Shown: positions 23,147 to 31,224, counted from the first letter of the stretch. The stretch: 36,896 nucleotides of DNA from SIG455 sp045646385 (GCA_045646385.1 JAZRKQ010000004.1:1-36896), one strand, 5' to 3'. Translations and numbers: made by a program. The notes: generated by a model not told the origin, from the letters alone.

Positions 23147-23875
23147 CTATATGAATTTTTTGTTGCTTGAACGATTATTTATATACCTTTCAAGTCTTGA
23201 CCAGTTTAAATTTACTATCAATTCTTCGGGAAATGCAATTTCTTCAAGCATAGCAATTGATTTTGTAAAATTTCCTACATGATAGCAAAAATGCGCATCT
23301 GAATCTACAGATATATAAACACCTTTTTTAGCACATTCAAGTGCAATTTCTTTACATATAGGGATATTGTCTTCCCTTATATTAAATGTATTTTCATTTA
23401 TTTCTATAACTTTATTATATGCTTTTGCAGCATCTATAACTGCAGGTATGTCAAAATCAAATATTGGTGAACCACAATGACCAATCATATCTATCTGCGG
23501 ATTTGAAAGATGATTTATGTAACATTGTGTACGCTGAACTTTAGTTCCTATATCTTCACACGCAGGTTTATGAAAACTTAATATAACCCAATCCAATAAG
23601 GACATATATTCGCTGTTTAAATCAAGCGTACCGTCCACATGCTTTATATCCACCTCTGCACCACGCAGAATTTTAACCCCCTCAATTTCTCTTGGAAGTA
23701 CCGTTTGATTTATAAAGTGCCACCTGTGAGCACCATCAGGCATACCGGGTGCATGGTCAGTTATAGCAATAGCCTCTATACCTGTTTTATTCGCATAAAC
23801 GGCATTTTCCAAAACAGTTGAGTATGCGTGGGTATTTGCAACCGTATGTGTGTGTAAATCTGTTAAAATCTTCAC
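23147..23875 (-). CDS. PHP-domain phosphatase (YcdX-like)
   Basis: The 242-residue protein is a single PHP domain. Metal ligands are visible in LTDLHTHTVANTHAYS (H8, H10), ITDHAPGMPDGAHRWHF, LRGAEVDI, ILSFHKP, MIGHCGSP, IEINENTF and SVDSDAHF. The layout matches the YcdX family of trinuclear-metal phosphatases; the physiological substrate is not known. The GTG at 23875 gives the normal N-terminus (MKILTDLHTHT) and has AGAGG about 10 bases upstream; a TTG 18 bases earlier overlaps the hprK end. It begins 14 bases after hprK and precedes the glucokinase, a context often seen in Clostridia. Confidence 0.88.
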   Translation of the reverse strand: MKILTDLHTHTVANTHAYSTVLENAVYANKTGIEAIAITDHAPGMPDGAHRWHFINQTVLPREIEGVKILRGAEVDIKHVDGTLDLNSEYMSLLDWVILSFHKPACEDIGTKVQRTQCYINHLSNPQIDMIGHCGSPIFDFDIPAVIDAAKAYNKVIEINENTFNIREDNIPICKEIALECAKKGVYISVDSDAHFCYHVGNFTKSIAMLEEIAFPEELIVNLNWSRLERYINNRSSNKKFI

Positions 23876-23889
23876 TGTGTTATTTCCTC

Positions 23890-24843
23890 TCAATCAGCCT
23901 GACCTTTTTCAAGTTGTTCCTGCATTTCGCTCATCAGCCTGTTATTAAGTGCCTCAGCGGCATTGTAACCCATACGGTGCTGACGGTTGTTCATAGCGGC
24001 AACCTCTACAATAACAGCCAGATTCCTTCCCGGTTTTACAGGAATAGTAAGCGCAGGAACAGATAAATCCAGAATTGTTTCATACTCTGTAGACATTCCA
24101 AGACGGTCATAAACTTTTCCGGAGACCCAAGGTTCAAGTTTTATAACAAGGTCTATCTTTTCACTGTCTTTAACAGAACCCATACCAAATATATGCTTAA
24201 CATCTATTATACCAATACCACGCAATTCTATAAAATGACGGATAATTTCGGGTGATGAACCTACAAGCGATTTATCTGAAACCCTCTTAATTTCAACGGC
24301 ATCATCAGCCACAAGACGATGACCGCGCTTAACAAGTTCAATAGCGGCTTCGCTTTTACCAACACCGCTGTCGCCCAAAAGCAATACACCCTCGCCGTAA
24401 ACTTCAACCAAAACACCGTGCATAGTAACCTCAGGTGCAAGTTGAATATTTAAAAACGCAATAAGAGCACTCATAAACCTTGATGTTGCAACTTCGGTTA
24501 AAAACAGAGGCACACCGTATTTTGTGGCAAGTTCTATCATTTCGGTTGGTGCATCCATACCTCTTGTAAGTATTATACACGGAATATCCGTCTGAAAAAG
24601 TTTTTCCAGAGATTTTGTGCGTTCCACGCTTGTCATTTTAGAAAGATACGACGTTTCTACTCTGCCCACTATCTGTATACGGGTAGCGTCAAAATAATCA
24701 AAATATCCCGCTATTTGCAAACTTGGTCTGTTTACCTCGTTATTTATAACATTTCTGCCGGAAACATCAAACTCTTCGTTAATCCATTTAAGATTAAACT
24801 CTTTGATAAGTGCCTGCAGAGTTACGCCTTTGCCATTCGTCAA
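23890..24843 (-). CDS. hprK: HPr kinase/phosphorylase HprK
   Basis: HprK phosphorylates and dephosphorylates HPr on a serine, linking glycolytic flux to carbon catabolite control. Landmarks are the catalytic-site HGVLVEVYGEG (His at about 142), Walker A GDSGVGKSE (157-165), VADDAVEIK, and the family signature ELRGIGIIDVKHIFGMGSV. The start is uncertain. I chose the TTG at 24843 (317 residues) because AAGGCGG lies 8 bases upstream; the GTG at 24852 overlaps that site. It is the first gene of the long minus-strand block. A TATAAT lies at 24893-24898 (minus), but its -35 is poor. Confidence 0.94.
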   Translation of the reverse strand: MTNGKGVTLQALIKEFNLKWINEEFDVSGRNVINNEVNRPSLQIAGYFDYFDATRIQIVGRVETSYLSKMTSVERTKSLEKLFQTDIPCIILTRGMDAPTEMIELATKYGVPLFLTEVATSRFMSALIAFLNIQLAPEVTMHGVLVEVYGEGVLLLGDSGVGKSEAAIELVKRGHRLVADDAVEIKRVSDKSLVGSSPEIIRHFIELRGIGIIDVKHIFGMGSVKDSEKIDLVIKLEPWVSGKVYDRLGMSTEYETILDLSVPALTIPVKPGRNLAVIVEVAAMNNRQHRMGYNAAEALNNRLMSEMQEQLEKGQAD

Positions 24844-25032
24844 TGAAAGCACCGCCTTTATAATATATTTCTAAATATGGACATACATTAGTATTATAAA
24901 CCATTTTTAAATAAAAAGAAATAGTTTTTTAAAAATTTATAGCAAAAATGTTTTTGTCCTACACAAAGTGCGGATTTTTAATTATTGTGTTAAAAACAGT
25001 TGCAATTTTGTGTTGATTTTGGTTGCGTTCTA

Positions 25033-25072
25033 TTGACTTTTGAATTGACAACCGCTATAATTATTGTATAAT
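25033..25072 (+). promoter_or_regulatory. Two overlapping sigma-A promoters in front of nagA
   Basis: P1: TTGACT (25033-25038), 17-base spacer, TATAAT (25056-25061). P2: TTGACA (25045-25050), 16-base spacer, TATAAT (25067-25072). The two share DNA but are offset by about 11 bases, one helical turn. The rest of the 24844-25102 gap holds no gene that I can see. Confidence 0.8.
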
Positions 25073-25102
25073 GTAGTAATTTTTGTTTAAGGAGGGATAG
25101 TA

Positions 25103-26245
25103 ATGAAAGCAATAGTTAACGGTAAAATTATTTTAAAAGACAGAATCACCGAAAATCGTGTACTTTTGTTTACAGACGTAATCGAAGGCATTGTAGATGC
25201 AGACAACATTCCCGAAGGTTGCGAAATTATCGACGCCAACGGAGGATATATTTCACCGGGTCTTATTGATTTGCATATTCACGGATATCTTGGTAAAGAT
25301 GTCTGCGATGGTGAAGAAGAAAGCATAAGAACTATTTCCAAAGGCTTGCTCGCCAACGGTGTAACGGCATATCAGCCAACCACAATGACAGAAGATATGA
25401 AAGTTATCAGAAAAGCATTGGAGGTTTGTCGTGATCTTAAAGAAGAAAGTAAGGACTGGGACGGCAGCATAATTCTTGGTTGCCACGCTGAAGGACCTTT
25501 TATAAGCGAATCCAAAAAAGGCGCACAGGACCCCAAATACATATTAAAACCCGATGCAGCATTTGTTAAAGAGTATGCTGACATAATTAACCTGATAACA
25601 CTTGCTCCTGAAACCGACACAGAAGATTTTGCCGCAATCAGAGAAATTTGCAGGGATACAGACGTGGTTGTTTCAATGGGACATACTTCCGCTGATTACG
25701 AAACCGCTATGGCAAGTACCGAGGTGGGCGTATCACACGTTACTCACCTTTTCAATGCTATGACACCCCTGGCACACCGTGCACCGGGAGTTGTAACAGC
25801 AGCATTCAATTCTGACGTAAGTTGCGAAGTTATTGTTGATACATTCCACGTATCACCCGTATTTTACGATTTATTATGGAAAATCAAAGGCAGAAAACTC
25901 TGCTTTATCACAGACTGTCTGCCGGCCGGCGGACTTCCTGAAGGCGAGTACACACTCGGCGGTCAGAAAATTATATATCGCGGTATTGTTTGCCGCCTTG
26001 AAGACGGCACAGTTGCAGGAAGCGTACTCCACCTTAACAAAGGTGTATGGAACGTATACACAAACTCAAGTATTCCGCTTTGGGAGTGCGTAAACGGCGC
26101 ATCATTAAACCCCGCCACAACTTTAGGCATCGAAAAGAGCAAAGGCTCTATAGAAGTTGGAAAAGATGCCGACATTATCATTACAGACAGCGAATTCAAT
26201 GTTGAAAAAACTATTATAGGAGGAAAGATTAAATATGAATCTTAA
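25103..26245 (+). CDS. nagA: N-acetylglucosamine-6-phosphate deacetylase
   Basis: NagA removes acetate from GlcNAc-6-phosphate to give glucosamine-6-phosphate, for catabolism or cell-wall recycling. The 380-residue amidohydrolase has the metal-binding DLHIHG (57-61), GCHAEGPFIS with metal ligand Glu130, MGHTSADYETA, HLFNAMTPLAHRAPG and the catalytic FITDCLPAGG. The ATG at 25103 follows GGAGGG. It is first of a two-gene operon, overlapping the ROK gene by 11 bases. Two strong promoters precede it. Codon use is richer in GGC, GAC and AAC than in most of the window, suggesting high expression. Confidence 0.96.
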   Translation: MKAIVNGKIILKDRITENRVLLFTDVIEGIVDADNIPEGCEIIDANGGYISPGLIDLHIHGYLGKDVCDGEEESIRTISKGLLANGVTAYQPTTMTEDMKVIRKALEVCRDLKEESKDWDGSIILGCHAEGPFISESKKGAQDPKYILKPDAAFVKEYADIINLITLAPETDTEDFAAIREICRDTDVVVSMGHTSADYETAMASTEVGVSHVTHLFNAMTPLAHRAPGVVTAAFNSDVSCEVIVDTFHVSPVFYDLLWKIKGRKLCFITDCLPAGGLPEGEYTLGGQKIIYRGIVCRLEDGTVAGSVLHLNKGVWNVYTNSSIPLWECVNGASLNPATTLGIEKSKGSIEVGKDADIIITDSEFNVEKTIIGGKIKYES

Positions 26246-27611
26246 AGTTAATGCAAAACTGGATCCCAAGTTCCAGCCACTTTCACTCATTTGCCGCTAT
26301 ATGCGCGAAGAAACAAAAGATAACGGTCAGGACATCGTTATCGGTATTGAAAGAAACAAAGGCTACACAAGCACTTACAAAACACGCATATTTGCAGACG
26401 GCACAGGCCACGATGAAGAAAACTTCAAATTTATCGAAAGAATGGTTAAATCTTTACTTTGGGTTGCAGGCGGTTACAAAGTAATCATTGCCGGCAGCGA
26501 AGTTGTAGGTAACAAAATTAAAGACGCTTATACATATGGCGGTCTGCGTGACTTCGACGTTAACTTTATGGAACGTGTTTACGAACAGAAGTTCGAAGTT
26601 ATAGTATGCTCACTTGCTGATGCTCCAAAAGATAAATCTGCAGCCGCTCCCATAGGCAGACACTTAGACGGTTGCCGTATTGGTTTCGACGCAGGCGGCT
26701 CTGACCGCAAGGTAAGCGCTGTTGTAAACGGCGAAAGCGTATACTCTGAAGAAGTTGTATGGTTCCCCAAAATCAACTCTGATCCCGACTACCACTATCA
26801 GGGCATTTTAGAGGCTATGAAAACAGCCGCTTCACATATGCCCCGTGTTGACGCTATTGGTGTTTCAAGTGCCGGTGTTTATGTTGATAACCGTATAATG
26901 GTAGCATCACTTTTCTTAAAAGTAAGTGACGAAGAATTTGATAAAAAAGTTAAAAATATGTATCTTGATGTTGCAAAAGAAATTGGTGCTGATATTCCGA
27001 TTGAAGTTGCAAACGACGGTGACGTTACTGCTTTAGCAGGCGCTATGGACTTAAACGACAATTCAGTTTTAGGTGTGGCAATGGGTACATCTGAAGCAGG
27101 CGGTTATGTTGACCCCGACGGCAACATCACAGGCTGGCTGAATGAACTTGCTTTCGTTCCTGTTGACTTCTGCGAAGAAGCAATGGTTGACGAATGGTCA
27201 GGTGACTATGGCTGCGGTGTTAAATATTTCTCTCAGGACGGTGTTATTAAACTCGCTCCTTATGCAGGTATTGAACTTGACGAAAATCTTTCACCCGCAG
27301 AAAAACTCAAAGTTGTTCAGGGTCTTATGGAAAAAGGCGACGAACGTGCCGCTGCTATTTATGACACAATCGGCGCATATTTCGGCTACGCAATTGCGTT
27401 CTATACAGAATTCTACGATATTAAACACGTACTCATAATGGGTCGCGTAACATCTGGTGAAGGCGGAGTTATACTCTTAAACCGTGCTCAGGAAGTTCTC
27501 GACAAAGAATTCCCTGAACTCGCTGAAAAAATTCAACTCCATATCCCCGACGAAAGTTCACGCAGAGTTGGTCAGTCAGTTGCTGCAGCAAGCCTGCCTA
27601 AACTCAACTAA
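26235..27611 (+). CDS. ROK-family sugar kinase-like protein with long N-terminal extension
   Basis: The 458-residue protein has a ROK/actin-fold core starting near residue 148: the phosphate-1 loop GFDAGGSDRKVSAV (DAGGSD at 152-157), GVSSAGVYVDNR, the catalytic-Asp segment EVANDGDVTALAGA, and a glycine-rich GVAMGTSEAGGY. The HxxxCxCGxxGCxE zinc signature of classical ROK kinases is missing. Residues 1-145 are an extension without a recognised motif. The ATG at 26235 has AGGAGG upstream within nagA, and the genes overlap by 11 bases, so it is very likely translationally coupled to nagA. A role as GlcNAc (or related amino sugar) kinase feeding NagA is inference. Expression should be high, judging by codon use and promoters. 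Confidence 0.8.
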   Translation: MNLKVNAKLDPKFQPLSLICRYMREETKDNGQDIVIGIERNKGYTSTYKTRIFADGTGHDEENFKFIERMVKSLLWVAGGYKVIIAGSEVVGNKIKDAYTYGGLRDFDVNFMERVYEQKFEVIVCSLADAPKDKSAAAPIGRHLDGCRIGFDAGGSDRKVSAVVNGESVYSEEVVWFPKINSDPDYHYQGILEAMKTAASHMPRVDAIGVSSAGVYVDNRIMVASLFLKVSDEEFDKKVKNMYLDVAKEIGADIPIEVANDGDVTALAGAMDLNDNSVLGVAMGTSEAGGYVDPDGNITGWLNELAFVPVDFCEEAMVDEWSGDYGCGVKYFSQDGVIKLAPYAGIELDENLSPAEKLKVVQGLMEKGDERAAAIYDTIGAYFGYAIAFYTEFYDIKHVLIMGRVTSGEGGVILLNRAQEVLDKEFPELAEKIQLHIPDESSRRVGQSVAAASLPKLN

Positions 27612-27624
27612 TCATTTTGAATTC

Positions 27625-27656
27625 AAAAGAGGCAATTAAAAAATTGCCTCTTTTTT
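27625..27656 (+). terminator. Terminator of the nagA-ROK operon
   Basis: AAAAGAGGCAATT (27625-27637) pairs perfectly with AATTGCCTCTTTT (27642-27654) and is followed by further T, 13 bases after the ROK stop. Confidence 0.92.
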
Positions 27657-27660
27657 GCGG

Positions 27661-27689
27661 TTGACATAAACGATTAAATAATATATAAT
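27661..27689 (+). promoter_or_regulatory. Consensus sigma-A promoter of the aldolase gene
   Basis: TTGACA (27661-27666), 17-base spacer, TATAAT (27684-27689): both hexamers perfect. It starts 4 bases after the previous terminator's T-run. Confidence 0.88.
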
Positions 27690-27738
27690 ATTTAGAGCAA
27701 TATATATACATAATATTTTTTACTGGGAGGATATATTA

Positions 27739-28602
27739 ATGTTAGTTTCTGCAAAAGAAATGCTTACCAAAGCAAGAGCCGGCGGCTATGCTGTAGGTCA
27801 GTTCAACATCAACAATTTAGAATGGGCTAAGGCTATTCTGCTTACTGCTCAGGAGTGTAATTCACCAGTTATTTTGGGTGTATCCGAAGGCGCAGGTAAG
27901 TATATGTGCGGCTACAAAACTGTAGTTGGTATGGTTAACGGCATGATAGACGAACTGGGCATTACTGTTCCAGTTGCAATTCATCTTGACCACGGCAGTT
28001 ATGAGGGCGCTTACAAAGTAATTGAAGCAGGTTTTTCATCTGTTATGTTTGACGGTTCTCACTATGCTATAGACGAAAATATCGAAAAAACAAAAGAAAT
28101 CATTGCTGCAGCGCGTGCAAAAGGTATGAGCATTGAGGCTGAAGTTGGCGCTATCGGCGGCGAAGAAGACGGCGTTGTAGGTAGCGGCGAAGTTGCTGAC
28201 CCCGCTGAATGTAAAATGATTGCAGACCTCGGTGTTGATATGCTGGCTGCAGGTATCGGTAACATTCACGGTAAATACCCCGAAAACTGGGCTGGTCTCA
28301 ACTTTGATGTTCTTGCAAAAGTTCAGGAAGTTACAAACGGTATGCCGTTAGTTCTGCACGGCGGTACAGGTATTCCGGAAGATATGATTAAAAAAGCAAT
28401 CTCTTTAGGTGTTTCAAAAATCAATGTAAATACAGAATGTCAGTTGTCTTTTGCAGCGGCTGTAAGAGAATATATTGAAGCAGGCAAAGACCAGCAAGGC
28501 AAAGGTTTTGACCCCAGAAAACTCCTCGCCCCAGGTTTTGAAGCGATTAAATCAACTGTTAAAGAAAAAATGGAACTTTTTGGTTCCGTTGGCAAGGCAT
28601 AA
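27739..28602 (+). CDS. fba: Class II fructose-1,6-bisphosphate aldolase
   Basis: This zinc enzyme splits fructose-1,6-bisphosphate into dihydroxyacetone phosphate and glyceraldehyde-3-phosphate. The 287-residue protein has AIHLDHGSYEG (catalytic Asp and zinc His), IEAEVGAIGGEEDGV, GIGNIHGKYP (zinc His), VLHGGTGIPED and SKINVNTECQ. The ATG at 27739 follows GGGAGGA. It is monocistronic between two terminators, behind a consensus promoter, and has the codon use of an abundant protein. Tagatose-bisphosphate aldolases (GatY/KbaY) share the family; with no tagatose genes nearby, the glycolytic assignment is preferred. Confidence 0.93.
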   Translation: MLVSAKEMLTKARAGGYAVGQFNINNLEWAKAILLTAQECNSPVILGVSEGAGKYMCGYKTVVGMVNGMIDELGITVPVAIHLDHGSYEGAYKVIEAGFSSVMFDGSHYAIDENIEKTKEIIAAARAKGMSIEAEVGAIGGEEDGVVGSGEVADPAECKMIADLGVDMLAAGIGNIHGKYPENWAGLNFDVLAKVQEVTNGMPLVLHGGTGIPEDMIKKAISLGVSKINVNTECQLSFAAAVREYIEAGKDQQGKGFDPRKLLAPGFEAIKSTVKEKMELFGSVGKA

Positions 28603-28674
28603 TAAATTTATTTTAAAGTTACATGCTATCTGACATATGAACTACATCAGTCTATAAAGATGGTACAAAAAGAA

Positions 28675-28710
28675 CCCCTATGGTATTTTTTATTTACCAT
28701 AGGGGCTTTT
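28675..28710. terminator. Bidirectional terminator between fba and the amino-acid ABC genes
   Basis: CCCCTATGGTA (28675-28685) pairs perfectly with TACCATAGGGG (28695-28705), followed by CTTTTT on plus; on minus the stem is followed by TTCTTTTT. It would stop transcripts from both sides. Confidence 0.9.
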
Positions 28711-28766
28711 TATATTGGTTCTTCTAAAATCCGTCTTGTGTGTTTTTCAAATAAGAAAATATATAT

Positions 28767-29513
28767 TTAATTTAAAACTCTGTTTAAAAATTGCTTTGTG
28801 CGTTCGTTTTTAGGATTGGAGAGCACCTCTTCGGGTGTTCCCTCCTCCACTATAACTCCGTTATCCATAAAGATTACTCTTGATGCAACCTCTCGTGCAA
28901 AGCCAATTTCGTGTGTTACTACTATCATAGTATTTTTTTCTGCCGCAAGTTTACGCATAACCGCAAGTACCTCTCCGGTAAGTTCCGGGTCGAGTGCGCT
29001 GGTGGGTTCATCAAAAAGGAGAATTTCGGGTTCCATAGCAAGCGCACGTGCAATTGCCACCCTTTGCTGCTGTCCACCCGAAAGTTGGCACGGGTATGCA
29101 TTTTCTTTATCGGAAAGACCGACATCGCCTAAAAGTTTACGTGCATGGGCTACAGCATCTTCTTTTTTCTCTTTTTTAACTACAAGCGGTGCTTCAATGA
29201 TATTCTCTATAACAGATTTTTGCGGAAAAAGATTAAAATTCTGAAACACCATTCCCATCTTTTTAAAAATTCTGCGCAAAGTCTTATCGTTAGCATAAAC
29301 GCCATCTTCAGCGATGGTTTCGCCGTCAAATGTTATGGTGCCGTTATCTATCTGTTCAAGTTTATTAAGGCATCTTAAAAATGTGCTTTTACCCGAACCT
29401 GAGGGACCGATAATAGCGATAACTTCACCACGTTCAACCTCAACATCTATACCGCGCAAAACCTCTAATTTGCCAAAACTTTTATAAATATTTTTAGCCT
29501 CTAATATAGCCAT
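28767..29513 (-). CDS. Amino-acid ABC transporter ATP-binding protein (GlnQ/HisP type)
   Basis: This cytoplasmic ATPase drives a polar amino acid importer. The 248-residue sequence has Walker A GPSGSGKST (36-44), Q-loop MVFQNFNLFPQ, signature LSGGQQQR, Walker B EILLFDEPTSALDPE, and the switch His in VVTHEIGF. The ATG at 29513 follows AGAGG by 6 bases; a TTG two codons upstream is unlikely. The permease stop is 2 bases before the start. It is the last gene of a binding protein-permease-ATPase cluster. The substrate is not determinable; the family takes up glutamine, glutamate, histidine, cystine and others. Confidence 0.94.
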   Translation of the reverse strand: MAILEAKNIYKSFGKLEVLRGIDVEVERGEVIAIIGPSGSGKSTFLRCLNKLEQIDNGTITFDGETIAEDGVYANDKTLRRIFKKMGMVFQNFNLFPQKSVIENIIEAPLVVKKEKKEDAVAHARKLLGDVGLSDKENAYPCQLSGGQQQRVAIARALAMEPEILLFDEPTSALDPELTGEVLAVMRKLAAEKNTMIVVTHEIGFAREVASRVIFMDNGVIVEEGTPEEVLSNPKNERTKQFLNRVLN

Positions 29514-29515
29514 AA

Positions 29516-30160
29516 TCAACCTCTGTAATAATCAAATTTTTTCTCAATATATCCGAACAGCACGGTAAGTATTCCGCAGAATAAAAGGTAAAATGCACCA
29601 GAATAGAACACAGGCCAAATAATTGCTTTAGTTGCAACAAAATTCTGCGCCGTCTGGGTAATTTCTACAACCATTATAATTCTTGCAAGCGAGGTGTCTT
29701 TAACGAGTGTAATAATCTCGTTACTCATAGGCGCTACTATTCTCTTAACCACCTGCATGAATATAATTCTGAAAAACACCTGAATTTTGCTCATACCGAG
29801 AGCGTACCCTGCCTCGTACTGGCCTTTAGAAATAGATTCTATGCCACCTCTGTAAATTTCTGAGAAATATGCTGCATAGTTAATAACAAACGCAATAAGA
29901 GCCGCACTGATTCTGGAAAGACCGCTATAACCGAATATAAGACCGGGTCCGTACATAAACAAAATCAACTGAAGCATAAGCGGTGTTCCGCGTATTATCC
30001 ACACAAACACACGAGTTATAAAACTAAGCGGTTTAAATTTACACATAGAACCCATTGCTATTATCATACCAAGCGGCATAGCAAACAGCAACGTTATAAA
30101 GAAAATTTTGATATTTACGCTGAAAGCCTCCAGCAGTTTAGTAGTAACTGTTAAAAACAT
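29516..30160 (-). CDS. Amino-acid ABC transporter permease (HisM/GlnP type)
   Basis: The 214-residue integral membrane protein has about five membrane helices and the EAA coupling loop EIYRGGIESISKGQYEAGYALG, which contacts the ATPase. The WIIRGTPLMLQLILF motif is typical of the polar amino acid subfamily. I chose the ATG at 30160, with GGAG 6 bases upstream; the TTG at 30172 overlaps that site. Only one permease gene is present, so a homodimer is expected. It is separated from the binding-protein gene by a hairpin terminator and lies 2 bases before the ATPase start. Confidence 0.93.
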   Translation of the reverse strand: MFLTVTTKLLEAFSVNIKIFFITLLFAMPLGMIIAMGSMCKFKPLSFITRVFVWIIRGTPLMLQLILFMYGPGLIFGYSGLSRISAALIAFVINYAAYFSEIYRGGIESISKGQYEAGYALGMSKIQVFFRIIFMQVVKRIVAPMSNEIITLVKDTSLARIIMVVEITQTAQNFVATKAIIWPVFYSGAFYLLFCGILTVLFGYIEKKFDYYRG

Positions 30161-30199
30161 AGTTATCTCCAATAAAACTTATGTATTCTGTAACGCTGT

Positions 30200-30231
30200 A
30201 AAAGAACCAGCCCCAAAGGGTTGGTTCTTTT
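30200..30231 (-). terminator. Intra-operon terminator between binding protein and permease
   Basis: AAAAGAACCAGCCC (30200-30213) pairs with GGGTTGGTTCTTTT (30218-30231), 14 bp with one G-T wobble and a 4-base loop. It lies 33 bases after the binding-protein stop and ends in TTTT on the minus strand. Partial read-through would yield more binding protein than permease and ATPase. Confidence 0.8.
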
Positions 30232-30263
30232 AATCAGCGTAAATTATTATACTGAATTATTAA

Positions 30264-31094
30264 TTATTTGCCTACCATTGCATTTGCCAATGTGTAGTCC
30301 AGAACTGCAGCATCAGCAGTATTTGACTTAACTTCAAGCAATGCATCTGTCTGCTTGGTTACTGCTGTATATGTTGCTTTTGAAAGGTTTTCATCATCAG
30401 CAATAGCGGTTTCGCCTGCTGATGCAACCTCTGCTACCAAACGTGCGTCTGCAAGTGCAGCAGTATCGGTATATTTAGCAGCGTCTGCTTTTCTGATAAC
30501 AACAACCTGTTTGTTGAGAATATAAGGAATTGAGAAGTCGAGATTTTCTTCTCTTTCTTCTGTCATTGTAAAGCCGTTCCAGATGCAGTCGATAGTTTTT
30601 GCTTCGAGTACAATTTCTTTTGTATCCCAGTTGATTTCTACAAAATCGGGCTCAACACCGAGTTTAGCACAAACTGCTTCAGCGAACTCTGTATCAAAAC
30701 CTACAAAGTTACCTGCATCGTCAGTATAGTTCATAGGAGCATATACTGTATAACCGATTGTCATTTTACCTTTTTCTTTTATGTACTCAAGGTCAGAATC
30801 GCCTTCTGCGCGTGATTCAACATCTTCAGGCTCAACAAGGTTATCTGCCAAATCGTATTTAGTAGCAATTTCTTTTAAAGTTCCGTCTTCATAGAGTTCT
30901 TTGATGATTTTGTTAACTTCGTCAACAACGTCGCTGCCTGTACGGAAACCTATGCCGTATTCCTCTACAGCGAGGTCAAGACCATCGATTGTCATAAGGT
31001 CATCATAACTTATACCTGTTTTTTCTGTACCTGCACATGCAGCAAGTGCAAATACCATGCATACTGCCATAAGTAAAGCAATAATCTTTTTCAT
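30264..31094 (-). CDS. Circularly permuted amino-acid-binding lipoprotein of an ABC transporter
   Basis: I chose the ATG at 31094 (276 residues), with GGAGAG 8 bases upstream and a signal peptide MKKIIALLMAVCMVFALAAC directly after it; Cys20 is the lipidation site, so the protein is anchored outside the membrane. It belongs to solute-binding family 3, but the segments are out of order. Residues about 29-86 (YDDLMTIDGLDLAVEEYGIG, then NKIIKELYEDGTLKEIATKY) are the part that normally ends these proteins. The usual N-terminal part starts only near residue 99 (YIKEKGKMTIGYTVYAPMNY). The protein stops at DAAVLDYTLANAMVGK, where the missing tail would normally follow. Pocket motifs are intact (TEEREENLDFSIPY with the carboxylate-binding Arg; VASAGETAI; the Asp of AAVLDY). 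Ligand is probably an amino acid. Permease and ATPase genes follow. Confidence 0.9.
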   Translation of the reverse strand: MKKIIALLMAVCMVFALAACAGTEKTGISYDDLMTIDGLDLAVEEYGIGFRTGSDVVDEVNKIIKELYEDGTLKEIATKYDLADNLVEPEDVESRAEGDSDLEYIKEKGKMTIGYTVYAPMNYTDDAGNFVGFDTEFAEAVCAKLGVEPDFVEINWDTKEIVLEAKTIDCIWNGFTMTEEREENLDFSIPYILNKQVVVIRKADAAKYTDTAALADARLVAEVASAGETAIADDENLSKATYTAVTKQTDALLEVKSNTADAAVLDYTLANAMVGK

Positions 31095-31153
31095 AATAAT
31101 TCTCTCCGTTTCAATTATGTAATTATTAAATGCCTTTATCAAGGCACGTGTTC

Positions 31154-31182
31154 ATTATACGACAAAACTTTATCAAAGTAAA
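31154..31182 (-). promoter_or_regulatory. Sigma-A promoter candidate of the amino-acid ABC operon
   Basis: On the minus strand, TTTACT (31182-31177), 17-base spacer, TATAAT (31159-31154), about 60 bases before the binding-protein ATG. The -35 is a 4/6 match. Confidence 0.6.
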
Positions 31183-31224
31183 GTGCTAAATTGATAAAAC
31201 TATTATTTTTGTGAATTCTTCACA

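Noticed and set aside
24893..24921. Promoter of hprK
   Set aside because: A perfect TATAAT on minus, but the hexamer 17 bases upstream (TTTCTT) is a poor -35; left as a remark in the hprK entry.
25040..25062. Catabolite-responsive element (cre) in the nagA promoter region
   Set aside because: Best alignments to the cre consensus have several mismatches at conserved positions.
31154..31176. TTGATA as -35 of the ABC operon promoter
   Set aside because: Only 11 bases from the TATAAT; a 17-base spacing uses TTTACT instead.
31205..31219. TGTGAATTCTTCACA palindrome after lgt as a terminator
   Set aside because: A 6-bp stem with no U-run on the minus strand; too weak to call.
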